Source of the DNA: Chrysopilus asiliformis
Taxonomy: Eukaryota > Arthropoda > Insecta > Diptera > Rhagionidae
Assembly: GCA_964034945.1 (NCBI GenBank)
Contig: OZ035963.1
Location: forward strand, 33,511,644 to 33,575,643
Length of the DNA: 64,000 nucleotides
Direction: 5' to 3'
Shown one piece after another: positions 11,655 to 24,631 of the stretch (within the stretch, counting starts at the first letter, position 1; the number at the start of each line of letters is the position of its first letter). Position numbers and translations under genes: made by a program. The notes beneath the pieces are model-generated. The model saw only the letters and a list, made by a program, of their open reading frames with translations. It was not told the DNA's origin and ran no database searches.

Positions 11655-12045
11655 AATTGGATGCTATAGATGTCGATGATTTGTGGTTTCAACAGGACGA
11701 CGCCACATGCCACACAGCATGGCTTTATTAAATGAGAAATTGCCAGGTCCCATCATTTCTCGAAACAGCGAAGTCAATTGGCCCCCAAGTTCGTGCGAAT
11801 TGACACCTTTGGATTTCTTCCTTTGGGGAAGTAAGGTCTTTGGGGAAGTAAGAGTAAGGTCTATGCCAACCAGCCAACGACAATTCAACAGCTGACGGAT
11901 TAGATAATAAGACATATTTGTGGGATCGAGGAGCAATTATGCAGAGATGTCATCAAAAATTATGACCATCGAGTGGAGGTGATCCGCTGAAGCCTTAGGG
12001 AACATTTCAGCGATATTATTTTTCACATATAATTGCCATGTGCCA
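11655..12045 (+). pseudogene. Mariner transposase, C-terminal relic
   Basis: WFQQDDATCHTA (11683-11715) is the second catalytic region. After a frameshift the other frame gives LLNEKLPGPIISRNSEVNWP and CELTPLDFFLWG with the third Asp. TTTGGGGAAGTAAGGTC is duplicated at about 11820-11855. The end reads VIKNYDHRVE. Terminal repeats are not found. Confidence 0.8.
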
Positions 12046-12060
12046 AATTACATGATGATT

Positions 12061-12528
12061 TAATAAAGAAATCAAAAAAATTTTAACAAATAACATTGTC
12101 TTATTTTCTGTTAACATCGGTCCAAGCCATTGCAATACCCTGTAGGGCAAACAAAATAATAATAAAACATCCACAAAAATAATATAACATTTTATTATGT
12201 TTTTTTATGACCTGTAAGCCGAAAAATTCCAATAGAATTTAATGCTAAAAAGGTCGAGTAAAAACCATGAATCAGAAATAATTCAATGGTTAAACACAAA
12301 ACAGTCAAATTTTTACGGTAATTCAAGAATGGCTAATTGTAGAGATCTGATTTTTGTGTCAAAATATCATCAAATTTTCTCGGAACAATTTTCTTGGGAC
12401 ATGTTTTGTATTTTTTACTGCTTTTTGAAATTGTATAACATTAGAAAATTCATTTTTTAAATCGTTTTTTTTTTTAGTTTCCGTAACAAGTTGTTAAGGA
12501 GTGATACCATAGCAATTCCACCAGACCT
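12061..12528. other. AT-rich spacer
   Basis: May include the 3' end of the mariner relic up to about 12142. Otherwise nothing recognised. Confidence 0.3.
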
Positions 12529-14136
12529 CCACAGGTGACCATCGCCAATTCTAATGATTCTAATAAATGTTATTCACCTACTAAACTTGGGCAAGTGCGC
12601 CAAACTTCAAATTTCAAAACCAATTGGTCCCACGGATATGGCTTGTTAAAGTTTGGGGTCACACATGTAATTTTGTTCTCGGCTCGATTTTCCATTTTTT
12701 GAAGTCTCATCACTCCTAAACTATTAGACCTATCGTCAGGAAGTTGATGACTTTCCTATTTCTAATTTTCAGAGAAAATCCTATTTCTAATTTTCAGAGA
12801 AAATTTTCATTATAGGTTTAGGTTGCGTAAATTGGTTTGGAGATAATGAAGATCCAAAGAAGCTTCCACCGAGCGACCGATCAGAATTTTTCGATTTTTT
12901 GAGGCCAATATCTCAGCAAAAATCACATTTGAAGGGCCAAAATCTCAGAAACGGCAAAAACGATTTCGATAAAAATTGTCCTCACTTCTAGCTAAGTACG
13001 ACCTTCCTTTTGGCATTAGTGCCATTCGTGCACGCCAGTTCCGTACAAAGGACGATCTACTTTTGCTTTGATTATGATGCTTTATTGCTGTGAAATGGCT
13101 ACGTATCCCAAACAAATTTTTGTCGCAAAATGCCGCTGGGATATACCCTTAATACCATATAAAAAATTATTATATTTTTCTAAATTACTGGAGACACTTT
13201 CAATTTTGACCTGGAAAATGACCTTTTTGACGAAATTTTCAATCGAGGCATAGCTCTAGAGTCTTTAGCGAAAATTGAGAGGAGCGGAAATCCCCCAATT
13301 TTTTATGAAAACCGTTCTACACATTCTAGAAACCAAGTGCCAATTGCGACAATTATTTCTTTGCTGAGATATTGGCCTCAAAAAATCGATAAATTCTGAT
13401 CGGTCGCTCCGTAGAAACTACTTTGGATCTTCATAATCTCTTAAACCACAAAACATAAATTAATGCTTTAGTTATGTGTTCTTAACGCGTCCAGAATTAG
13501 GAATTCATTATTTTGGGGGTTGAGGATGATGCGACTTTATGTAGAAAATGGTAAACATTTCGGCGATACTACTATTTGACAACACTTTTTTTCATACAGC
13601 ACACGCACTAATTGACTTTTTCACTCAATTCAAACTTTTTCCACAATCAAAATTAATTTAAAATCAAATGCGAAAACAAATTGAAATTTCTTCAATAATT
13701 TTATTTAGTTTAAATCGACAGCTGTTAAATTCTTGTGTTGCTGCGTGAAAATTGACGGAATTGCCAGACCAACTACCTCAAGTGACACTTTATCTAAAAT
13801 CGGATTTAGCAGATCTTGATTTTATTTGGGTCTACAATTTCTGTATAATGTATGAAAAGTTAACGTTTAAGAACGCAGCTAATGGTAACTTTCTCTGAAA
13901 ACTAGAGACATAATTATTTTACTGTGATCCATTTCATGACGATAGGTCTAATAGTTTAGGAGTGATGAGACTTCAGAAAATGGAAAATCGAGCCGAGATC
14001 AAAATTGCTTGCATGACCCCAAACTTTAACAAGCCAGATCCATGGAACCAATTGGTTTTGAAACCTGAAATTTGGCGAACTTTTCTAATTTTAGTAACTT
14101 AAATGAAAATCTTTAGAACTGGTGATGGTCACCTGC
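12529..14136. mobile_element. Long-inverted-repeat element (1.6 kb)
   Basis: Left arm 12529-12910 and right arm about 13345-14136 match inverted over about 380 bp (CCrCAGGTGACCATCrCC; TTTCAAAACCAATTGGT; CACTCCTAAACTATTAGACC; GATCCAAAG; CAGAATTTwTCGATTTTTTG). The right arm is split by about 400 bp of other DNA (about 13480-13880). The left arm has a 25-bp tandem duplication at 12755-12802. Arms differ at many sites, so it is old. No transposase. Confidence 0.75.
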
Positions 14137-16350
14137 GGACTTAGAGAGTTACTCTAAGGTCAAATCTTCTGATCTAATTTTGATCCACTTTTACTTATCC
14201 GATTGGCTTGAAATGTTGCACACATACGTAACTCCGATGGAAATGCTGGATGTGTGTATGGATGTAGGTTGGTTGGTTTGATAGGAGGGGGGCTCACAGG
14301 GGAACCCCACGCACGTAGGTCTCAGTGTATGGATGTAAGAGAAAAAACAAAATAACGGTCGGCAGACGCCATTTTGTCCAAATCGAACTAACGAAGTATC
14401 CATCCTGTGAAGTCTCAAATGAAAGAGTTTTGAAAAATAACTCAGTAATAAACAAAATGGTAACTAAAAAGTATAAAATAAAATAAAAAAGATTTAAAAA
14501 CAATGAGATACTACATAACTAACTTTCATACTGAATTTCTTGAAATGTCATTTCGCTGTTTTCAGGTAATGCGGTAACCAACCGACAATTATTTAACCTT
14601 ACCCGTTTTTGGTCATAATTGGTCTGGTTCGGTGTAAATGCAAAGTATTAGGCGAGTGAACAGAAAAAGTGAATTTCGTTAGATAACAATGTTTGTTTTA
14701 TTACTGAGTAGAGAATTTTTTTTCTTTCATACACATTTTTGTGCAATCCAATTTATGTTTTTTTTGTAAATATAATGAAAACGACATGATTTTCATTCTA
14801 AGAGTAGTGTAAATCTATTGTCAGATAAAAAGCATAAAAATCAACGATACGCTTCTTCAACAATGTTTCTCAATTAGTTTTCGGAAGATCTGTTTCAATA
14901 CATATGAGTCTATGAGATACACATATAAATATCTATCTAACTTTTAAACACAACGAGAACAAAGTCTACCTAATGAACTATATAACAAAAACAAAAAGAC
15001 AAACATAATGGAGCAAGAATAAGATTTTTTCCACAGAACTGGAATGGATTTTTTCTGTGCCTTGGCTTTGGCGATGAACCCTTGAAATTGTTCGCCCCTC
15101 CCTTCCCCCATTCCCCTTTCGCAGGAAGACTGGAAGATATTTGAGGAATAAGAACGAAATAAAACTATGTGTTTGGATTCGGAAACTCCGCCTCTGCGCA
15201 TTGAACTTCTCTGATTGTTGGCCACCATTGCGCAGAGATGAAAATTTATTACGGAGGTGTCTAACCATCCCTGGTGCGGGCATACGGACCGACAACGTTA
15301 CTAACGATGCTACAAAACTTCCAACTTCCGTACATCTTGGAAAACGGTTAGATAAGCAGGAAGAGTATTGTTGGCTGTAGTCGGACCCGGTGAATCTGCA
15401 GACGAGTATGTGGGAATTCTGCATTTTTTTTGTTCTGGTCATATGAGTTATGCTATGTTGGATCTCGAAACAAAGGAGAACGGAACGTGCCACGGACACG
15501 CAATGGGGATACGCATATGTGAAGGTAAATAAACAACCTACTGGATGCGAAGACTGTGCTTCTCCTCTTCTTTACATAAAACAAAAATTTTATCATCATC
15601 AACAACAGGACAGGATGGCCATAGAATGCCGCTGTTGCCGAGTATGGATGGGATGATCGTGTATGGGGGCGAAGGTGGAGCTCACGTTGACGATTTTTTT
15701 TTTCGTATTATTGATTTGTAGCACTGTAATGTGTTATTCTGGGTAAAGTGTAACAAGCAATGCATTTCTCATGAGATAGAACAAATCGACTCCTTTTGAC
15801 TTTAATTTTTCATCTTCCAGCGAATACTCATCTTAAGGACTTGCATCAGCGCCCGTTATATCTGCCAAAAAGGCACCTCATTGAATTTTTTTTTTGTTGT
15901 TTATTTTCTTTTCTATTTTCCATCCACTCAAAAGATTTCTCTTTTTTCCACAGATATCGATTTTAATACAAATAAGAATACCGAGAGAAAATTTCTTTAT
16001 GATTTTATTTTTGCAGTTTCCAAAGAAATTTATTTCTTAAAATTTCACACGATGTTGAAATTATCAGTTCTAATTAATTTAATTGAAAAAGTGTTAATAT
16101 CGAATAAATTATTTAAGACAGTATAATTGTTAATTTGCCTGGCTGGATTTTTTTCTTCAATATAATGTATCTACATATGAATTATTTTCTTTGCAATAGG
16201 GTTTTCTTTGTAAACTTGGGAACTTTATTCATAAAAAGACCATATTTTTTTGTGTCAATTCAGGACAAGATGAGCTGAATTGAATGGAGACAACAAATAT
16301 AAAAGTGTTTTCGTATCGTTAATATAACTGACAGTGGCGAAGCGTCAGGG
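14137..16350. other. Unassigned region, G+C richer than surroundings at 14970-15660
   Basis: Holds a 173-codon minus frame (14978-15499) and shorter plus frames, none with a recognisable domain. The local rise in G+C could mark a host exon, 5' UTR or regulatory element, but no splice-supported gene can be drawn. 14190-14450 shares GGTCTCAGTG- and CCATTTTGTCC-type phrases with 29950-30060. Confidence 0.3.
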
Positions 16351-16502
16351 GAGACAGCATAGACGAAATATGGACAAAACATATTGTTTACAACCTAAAA
16401 AGTACAAATTTATTGCGTACTTACATATTGTCACATTTTCAATTGTTTCTACTGTTTTATGTATTTTTTTTGACTAATTGTAAGTTCCATCTATGCTGTC
16501 TA
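16351..16502. mobile_element. Small inverted-repeat element (about 150 bp)
   Basis: GAGACAGCATAGACGAAAT at the left and, inverted, GTAGACAGCATAGATGGAA at the right around an AT-rich centre. No clear target duplication. Confidence 0.4.
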
Positions 16503-16506
16503 CATG

Positions 16507-17975
16507 GGCGCAAGTACTGGATTTAGAAAAAAAAACCTTTTTATATTCCTTGAATAACGGTAATCAACATTAACAAGGGTGTTGATTAAACAAACGGTAA
16601 GAGCTCATCAAGATACAACGAATTACAGCAATTTATTGTATTTTGCAGAGGAATCACAAGGATTCCTTTCTTCACACTTTGTTTCAGTGGTTCTTTAGGC
16701 GCGAAAATTCGATTTTTTTCGAAGCAAAGTGAATTTTTGTTACCTGTTATTTTTTGGTTTAAGTTTAATTTACATTTTTTTGAAATAGAGATGTTTAAAC
16801 TATTTTTTAGTTTTTTTTAAAGGTGTCTGTCTCGTAGAGAGGGCCAGAAGACGTGGATCCGCCTACAACGATCGCCAATAGATATTTAAGAAATTTTAGT
16901 GAAAAGGAAATTAAGGAAACAAATTTTTATTTAAAAATAATTTTATTTATAATTGGTTTATGATAAGAGAAGTATGAAATAAATACTATACATAAAGTGT
17001 TCAAAACGCTTTCATTTCTAGTCTTTCCTTCGAGCACCAAAGAGGAATGGAAATCAATGGAAAATAAAAATCACTCACCAGAAAAGGAAATTCAGCATTT
17101 CAGTAAAACACTCCAAAGAACGATAACGAAATTATGGTTTTTACGTTATTGCTCTTAAACATAGTTTAACATAACAAAATACCCTAAACAATGCTTTAAT
17201 GTAGGCCGCATTTTATAACACCGTTTCTGTTCGGATGTCACCACAAAGTGGAGTATCATCGATTGCAAATTTGTTATCATGGCAGCAAGGCAGATTTTCT
17301 AATTTGTACCCATATAACCAAAATCCAAGACGTATCCACGTCAAAAATACTTGCTGTCTCGGAAACTGAATTTTTGTTCCGGACTTTTCAAATTAGGGTA
17401 ATAATTGAAAAAACGATATGAAAAACGTACTGTATTTCGGCTGGAAGCTGCTCTAAAGTACATTTTTTCCCTTGTGGCACATGTTTTCAACAATTTTCCA
17501 CAAAAGATGCATTATCTATAGAATTCCGGCGCATTTCTCTTTATTGTTGTTTTTATTTATAATTTATGTTGTGATAATGTATAAAACTGCTCCATTAACA
17601 CCAAACTAATTTGACTAGTATTTTTCATTTTTATGGTACCTACTGATGGTCAATTTTTTTTCTGAAGCTAAATCTACCTTTTCATGAGTCTAGAACCGTA
17701 AGGGCTATTTTCAAAAAATGTTTGCGACCTGCTTTATTTGTCTGTTTCTAAGGGTCAAATCTCTTAACAGATATGTAACTCCGGTTTTTTGAAAATACTG
17801 CGGCCTATTCAAAAGCACGCAAGTAGCGCAATATTTCAATAAAAGTAAAACTAGCTAAATCTGATCCCAGTATTAGGAAAAACTAAAATAGCGGATGCTG
17901 ATGCTATTTTGTTGAAATGGTGAAAATGGTTTCGTGTGAAAGAAGCGGTAATTTTAAAACGTCCTTTTTTTAATC
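16507..17975. other. Unassigned DNA
   Basis: Contains the phrases GACGTGGATC (16852) and AGACGTATCCACGTC (17318) but no ends or gene I can support. Confidence 0.3.
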
Positions 17976-17977
17976 TA

Positions 17978-18606
17978 AAGGGACTTTCAATAAGGACGCT
18001 CGAAGTTTGTTTGGTTATAGCGGCCATGTTGTTAAAGCAACATCGGTCAAATTTGTTGTGAATTGTTCAGTAGTGTATGACAGATCTCTATGGAAGGTAA
18101 TAGCGTTGAACAACGTGTGCAAATCATCAAATTTTATTTTCTACGAAATTCTATTATATTTTCTTGTGGCCTAAACTGGATGATATGGATACCGGCAACA
18201 TGTGGTTCCAACAGGACGGCGCTACATGCCACACAGCGCATGCCACGATGGACATTCTGCACGAGCGATTTAAAATCGTGCGATTTAACGCCTTTAGATT
18301 TTTTCCATTGGGGCTATCTTAAATCGCAAGTCTATGCGAATAAACCGCAAACAATAGATGCCCTCAAAGCCAATATAACGAATGACATCCAGTAAATTCA
18401 GCCAGATTTATGCGACAAAGTCATCGAAAATTGGACCTCCCGAATACGTGCCTCCAAGCAAAGCCGCGGCGGACATTTGAACAACGTTATATTCCATACT
18501 TAATGACATAACATATCCTTTCAAACAAAAAAAATTGAGGGAATATCTAACACACAACTTGTTTTATTTATATTTTAAAATCGAGCGTCCTTATTGAAGG
18601 ACTTTT
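17978..18606. mobile_element. Mariner-derived deletion element (629 bp)
   Basis: Terminal repeats share TTCAATAAGGACGCTCGA and are flanked by TA on both sides. The core TTCAATAAGGAC is shared with the element at 31493-32052, so both belong to one clade of mariner-like elements. Confidence 0.88.
18090..18395 (+). pseudogene. Mariner transposase with internal deletion and frameshifts
   Basis: The frame starts at the natural ATG with MEGNSVEQRVQIIKFYF, the beginning of the DNA-binding domain. It then jumps at about 18140-18170 to the C-terminal half. The second catalytic region (MWFQQDGATCHTA) is readable in another frame at 18202-18240. The in-frame C-terminus has CDLTPLDFFHWGYLKSQVYA with the third Asp and then ANKPQTIDALKANITNDIQ. 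Further 3', 18396-18500 still reads VIENWTSRI-type residues to RGGHLNNVIFHT. Confidence 0.85.
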
Positions 18607-18608
18607 TA

Positions 18609-19750
18609 TTAAAAAGAAAACTAATAACAATTTTTTGGGTGTTGTGCATAAAAAAAGCGAGTTAAAAGCATAAAAAAATTAAAAAAAAGTATTTATATCG
18701 CTTTTATTTTCGATAGAATATACTAAATTTATAACTTTTAATTTTTCGGCTTTAAAATTTATTATTGAAACGAAATTCTAGCTAGTGGTTGAATTTGATA
18801 TTAAGCTTTCATTTAATTAAATAAAGAAACTAACCCTCGCAGATCTTGAGGGTAATTCCGAGAAAAAAGTATTTCTTGTACCTACTTATTTTTTTTTCAT
18901 GTTTCGCAAAATGAGAATCTTTACGAAATTGTGTTTTATTATTACCCTTAGTGTTTTTTGTTCTTGATTTTTTCCCTCACAATTTGTTTCTTTTATCATC
19001 CAGACACACCAGATTTGTCCCTTTTTCTGCTTTTATGAACCGACAACAGCGGTGACAGTGCCTCCAGGGAAAAGCTTTCATTTTATCATTTTTGCTCCTC
19101 CTTTTTGAAATTGGTTTTTTGTTCTACAGGTACATATATACAAGTATATATTTAATATGATTTATAAATATATCTATATCTAAAGTATGCAAAAGTACTG
19201 GGTCTAAGAATGGAAATTGAAATTTCCAAAGGTTTGGGTTACGATGAAATATAGATTGTGATTGTGACGTAGGTACATGAACTAAAACCCTCAAAAGAAA
19301 GACAATATTACCTTTTCCGTTGTTACTTTATACAACTGGAAAGATATTCTTCCCATGTAATTTATATTTAATCAAATGAAATGAAATGTTGTTTCATTTA
19401 AAAAGATGGCAGACTAAATCTATTGACTAAATGTTCATTTGTGTGACGGTAGATTTTTAGTAAATAAAGTTTTATATATAAATACAGATATATAGTATAT
19501 GTATGTATTTAACAATCTTATTTAGATAAGGTATCACTCAAATTGATATTTTTCATTGTGGATTTTTCTATGATCTGTAAGCCAAGACAACCTTTTATTT
19601 AAGTTGATGTGGAACATAAAACTAAGCAACATTGGCTTGAGGCAAATATGTTGCCAGGACAATTTAATTAAATCAATTGAAGTAAACATAGAGTATACGA
19701 AGCAGAGATTGTGAGCATAGCTACATCATAATCCGTTTCCCATTTGTACA
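18609..19750. other. AT-rich DNA, nothing recognised
   Basis: No TIR pair, array or domain-bearing frame. Short TATATA runs at about 19134-19175 and 19476-19505. Confidence 0.35.
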
Positions 19751-19752
19751 TA

Positions 19753-20852
19753 CACTGAGAGAAATACCCCATTGCGATATTTACAATGATGCATTGTAAA
19801 TCTTCGCATTGTAAAAACTTTCCCCAAATTGGAAAAGCACGCAATTTTCAATATAAACTTATTGATCTTACATATACATTAATATGAAAACAGGGAAAAC
19901 TATGTTTTCATGGTAAATTTTACATTGTTTGTTGATGAATTGATATGTACTATTGAAAAACCCAGAGTAAAATACAAAATAATATAAATCATATATAATT
20001 TTACATTGAAGATTTGTAAATTTTACAATTTTCCATATCATTTAATACATGTGAGTTAATAAAATCCGAAATTACATTTTTCGACTTTACATTTTTCGAC
20101 TTACATACGAAATTACATTTTTCGACTATAAAATCATGCATTTCAACTTATACTTTTATATTTTTGTGAGGTTAATTTTGTATTTTCAAATGTAAAAAGA
20201 AAAAGAAAGTTGATGCCTTCAGCCGCCATATTTCTCACTGACATTTGATGGAAACGATTTCGTTTCGAGAATTAAATTTCTTATTTCAGGCGAATGACTG
20301 AAGGATATTGCATAAAAAGTATATAGCAGATATTTTTGAAACAGCATAATTTTATTGGCATCAAAATTTCATTGCAAAAGAAAAAATAAATTTGACCGGT
20401 AAAATAAAATTAAAGAAATTTTTCATTAAAAACTAAATAATTTGATGGCCCATTAAAATCTGTTTAAATTTCAGATCCAATATTGTCGAAAAATTTTCGT
20501 GGCAACTAAAATCACGACATGCAATCGGAGGAAAAGTCCATTATAAAATAATACTCCACAAAAAGTTTCGATTAATTTATCGCCATTAGATTTTTCTTGT
20601 TCGCTTTCTGTTTACGTTTTAATTTGTTCATCTCTGTTCACTCACCAAGCTAAGTGGGAGAAAGAAAACGCCGCATATTTGCTGCTTAAAATGCACAATA
20701 TGGGTATCAATTCATATGGCAAAATGTTGAATTCACAATGCGGCCGTGTTTCACATTGCTCAATGTAAATCTTACAATTTTGCACAATGGCGCCCTTTTA
20801 TAGTTGAAACATACGAATTCATATGCGTTTTCTATGACTTTTTCGCTCAGTG
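19753..20852. mobile_element. TA-flanked CAC-ended element, ATTGTAAA motif family (1.1 kb)
   Basis: Ends CACTGAGAGAAA and, inverted, CACTGAGCGAAA, with TA on both sides. ATTGTAAA/TTTACAAT occurs repeatedly near both ends (19787-20030, 20753-20790). A triplicated TTTTTCGACT/TACATTTTTCGAC segment is at about 20082-20126. Non-coding. Confidence 0.7.
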
Positions 20853-20854
20853 TA

Positions 20855-21439
20855 GTAGTCGTTTTTCGACGATTTGCTCTTATACTATGTATATGTACAA
20901 ATAAATGTTTTAATGATGGCAATGTGAAATAATCATATCCACTGATTGATATCTTTCTATATATAGTGATGCCTGAAATAAGGATTTAACTTAATTTTCT
21001 CTCACTAAACACTAATTGTCCTAGAACTGTTTGGGACTTTATACGTTTACTATTTGACATTAATGAAATACGCGATTTTCGTAGCAAAAAAAAATCATTT
21101 AGGAGTGTGTCGTTCACATTTGTAGCGTTCACATTCGCCGAATGCTAAAAGTCCGAATTTCGTTCTATACAACGAGATTTTACAAAATCCTAATTTTGTT
21201 CAATACAACGATATTGGGATATTCAAAATTTTCATATTCCTTACTTTTGGGTATCTGAAATTTACCAAAAGTTAGTAGAATAAGCTTTTAGTCGAGATAA
21301 GTTTCAAAAAATGTGTTTCTTAAAAATAAAAGTCTCCTCGAATGAACGTCTGCTCTAGCTTGGGAACTGCCCGTTTCAATAATCAAAAATATTTTTGCAT
21401 TAGATGTTTTATGTAGTGAACTATCAAAAGAGATTTTTT
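20855..21439. other. Spacer, nothing recognised
   Basis: No ends, arrays or coding region found between the TA-flanked MITE and the diverged helentron-like copy. Confidence 0.3.
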
Positions 21440-21885
21440 TTTAAAACCATTTGCATGGGAGACTGGATTTTGATGTATGAAACGGTTATGTAAAATTATA
21501 TTCAAAATATATTTCATTTCAAAATTTTTTTTTCGATAGAATTCACTATTTCGATAAAACAAAAAAAAAGTATTCCATTTATCTTGAGAGGGGGGAAGGA
21601 GTGACGACTCACCGTTTTCGAGAAAATTGTAAAAACTTGGTTCGGTTATATGGGAGAGAGGAAAAGGAATGGCCCGATTTTGCCTGTTCAAGAACTTAAA
21701 ATCCAACTATACAAAATTTTGAAGGTCAATCCTTTGGAAAGTATGGTGTTTACGAACAAACCGACAGACAGACAGGTAGACAGACAGACAGACGGACATG
21801 CGGAAATCAAAATCTTTTGTCAGACCAAAATACTCTGGTGTGGTTCATTTTTGTGTTTCCACAAAGGGTAGATATACTAAATTTA
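21440..21885 (-). mobile_element. Diverged helentron-like relative (copy G)
   Basis: Reads in the same order as copy C: GATTTTGATGTATG, a (GACA)n/GACG tract at 21761-21800, ACATGCGGAAATC, then TCTGGTGTGGTTCATTTTTG. Much more diverged, without clear ends. Confidence 0.5.
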
Positions 21886-22504
21886 ATATACTCCTGTATA
21901 ATACATCATATATGGTGTTTTCGACTGGCAGATTCAGAGCAGGCTCTACCACAGTTTAGAGCAAGGTACTTTCGAGCAGATCTCGAGCAGATCTCGAGTA
22001 GATTTCGAGCACCTCTACTTGGGAGTCGAGCATTTCTCAAAGAACAAGAAGAAGCATAAAACAAATTAAAATTAATTTTGGGATCTTCCCCTTAAGTTGA
22101 CACTGCCCTAATATCTATATTTGTGGCCAAATGAAATTCTTCTTCACTAGATGAAGAAGAATCCAAGAAATCAAACACAAGAATATTTTCCATTTTCAAT
22201 TTGACACGATTTTGTTAGCCTTATTCTCAAAAGAGCAACTCAAATCTGACTACATTAGGCAGATCACAAAATTGCTCGAAAAATGCTCTTTTTAACCGAC
22301 TTCCAAAAAAGGAGGAGGTTATCAATTCGTTTTGGTCCAACTTTATTTATTTATTTTTTATTTATTTATTTATTTTATATCTGTATGTTCACGCAGTACT
22401 TGGGTGCCGTTGCATGGATTTTGTTGAAACGTTGGTGGATGACAGAGTTCACTCCCTAGTTGGTCCCATTTTAATTTCCCCTCTCTCCGACGTTTCCCGG
22501 CCTT

Positions 22505-23055
22505 CCCCTCCCCTGTCAACTCCCAATCGGATGGTCCGATCGATCTGAAAATTTGTATGCGTACATTTTGGGGGACGGCTAGTGTTTTCCCCTTATCTAT
22601 TTTCCCCTACCCCTTTCGCTTCTTAACCCCTCCCCTGTCAACTCCCAATCGGATGGTCCGATCGGTCTGAAAATTTGTATGCTCACATTTTGGGGGACGG
22701 CTAGTGTTTTCCTCTTATCTATTTTCCCCTACCCCTTTCGCTTCTTAACCCCTCCCCTGTCCCCTAATCGGATGGTCCGATCGGTCTGAAAATTTTTATG
22801 CGTATATTTTTGGGGGACGGCTAGTGTTTTCCCCTTATCTATTTTCCCCTACCCCTTTCGCTTCTTAACCCCTCTCCTGTCAACTCCCAATCGGATGGTC
22901 CGATCGATCTGAAAATTTGTATGCTCACATTTTGGGGGACGGCTAGTGTTTTCCCCTTATCTATTTTCCCCTACCCTTTCGCTTCTTAACCCCTCCCCTG
23001 TCCCCTAATCGGATGGTCCGATCGGTCTGAAAATTTTTATGCGTATATTTTGGGG
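22505..23055. repeat. 121-bp tandem array, about 4.5 copies
   Basis: Unit starts at 22505, 22627, 22749, 22869 and 22990. Each contains ATCGGATGGTCCGATCG, CTGAAAATTTxTATG and GACGGCTAGTGTTTTCC. Two unit types alternate: TGTCAACTCCCAATCGG (copies 1, 2, 4) and TGTCCCCTAATCGG (3, 5). Confidence 0.92.
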
Positions 23056-24086
23056 GGCAGCGAATCCTTCAACCCTCAAATTTTCCAGATAAAAAACAAA
23101 CACATATGGGGGTTTTTAGGGTCGCCTAATCCAATTCTAATGTTTAGAAGTCTGTAAGGTTAACGAAAGGTTTCTGTCGATCTAAAAAATGTTGGTGACC
23201 AAAATTTTTGCTGTCGACCTCTAAAATTTAGTTTACAACTTACTGTTGCCATCCCTAAAAATTCGCTGTTTGGAACGATTAAAGTTTTGCTCTACCCATT
23301 TCCTAACATTAAATAGGTATATCCTATAATATAATACGAGGACTGTCGTCCTTCTGTCTGTCAGTCTGTCTGTCTGCACAGTGGATCTCGAAAACAGGCC
23401 TAACGATTTTCATGAAACTTGGGTGTTAGGGATTTTCGGGGACAAAAATACGATCTAGATAGGTATCCCCTCTGAGAAAATTCCCCTTCGACACTCCTCG
23501 CCTGGTATCTTCGAATTCGGTGGTCCGATCTTAATGAAACTTTCCAGTGTCACTAAGGGGGTTGAAGGCTATCGATTCGTAACGCCGTTTTCGCACGTGG
23601 GGCGCAGCTCTACCCATTTCCTAACATTAAATATATCTATATAATATGTATATACCAAAAGTCACTAAAAATTATAAAATAAAAAACTTTTTAAAAAAAA
23701 GTAAAAAAAACCGACTTAAAAATGCACTAAAAAGGAAAAAATAATTTTTTTTTGGAAGTTGGTGCCAAAATAGAAACAAACAATTTGCTCTCTTTTATTG
23801 TACAATCTAAAAGTGCACTAAAAAGGAAAAAATAATTTTTTTGGAAGTTGGGGCCAAAATAGAAACTTAAAGAGGACTTCTATTCATATTTCTTGAGTGT
23901 TACTTTTACAGCTATCACCAATTCTATTACTGCTATCCAAATGAAAATATTTTATCTTTCGTGACGACATCTGACAAAAGAATATTTTTTTAATTTTAAC
24001 GGAGCTTACCCAAAAACAAAAGAATATTTGTTAATGTTGACGTGGGTTAAGGGCAACGTGCCAAGTAAGGAACAATACCGCTGAAA

Positions 24087-24631
24087 TTTTTATACCCGTA
24101 TGGTATGGAATACCAAAGGGTATACTAACTTTGCCTTACCGTTTGTAACGCCAAGATCCCGTCATCACACACAAAAATGAATTACACCAGTGTGTTAGGA
24201 ATGACAAAAGATTTTGATTTCCGCATGTCCGTCCGTCCGTCTGTCCGTCTGTCTGTGAACTCGATTGCGGACGCACGGATTGAGCTAGAGCCTTGAAATT
24301 TTGCGCAGATCCGTTTTTCGTAAAATGCGAGGCTAAGTTCGTTAATGGGCGAAAACGGTCCATTAGGGGGGGTACCCCCCATACGAACGAAATCGTTTTT
24401 TGCGAATATCTCAAAAACTGTGCATCTTATCAAAAAAGTGCAAGAACAAAAGTTATTTAGAATATGATTCTACATAAAACTTCCATACATCAAAATCCGA
24501 TTGGAACAAATTTTAAAAAATCTCATTGGAAACTTTGACTTCAAAGTGTAATTTTGGTACAACTGTTCACTTAAATCACCATACGGGTTTTCAATAATTG
24601 CCAGATTGGCAAATATAGCTTTTGTTATGTT
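24087..24631 (+). mobile_element. Helentron-like repeat copy A
   Basis: 545 bp. Family consensus as seen: 5' ATACCCGTATGGTG, then CTTACCGTTTGTAACGCC, GATCCCGTCATCACACACA, the GTCY tract (24227-24260 here), GCGCAGATCCGTTTTTCGTA, ACATAAAACTTCCATACATC, then CACCATACGGG, a 3' hairpin and GCTTTTGTTATGTT. Non-coding. Subterminal inverted repeats, a 3' hairpin and a (GTCY)n core are the layout described for mini-me/DINE-1 (non-autonomous Helentron) elements of flies. Naming it as such is an inference. Confidence 0.85.

Noticed and set aside
14978..15499. 173-codon minus-strand frame as a gene
   Set aside because: No domain, no splice or start support, and competing frames on the other strand. Kept only as a composition anomaly.
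22505..23055. CRISPR array
   Set aside because: Units are contiguous 121-bp repeats without spacers, and the genome is eukaryotic.
23290..23640. LTR pair around the 27-bp direct repeats at 23290 and 23608
   Set aside because: The repeats are too short, lack TG...CA ends, and no retroelement coding sequence lies between.
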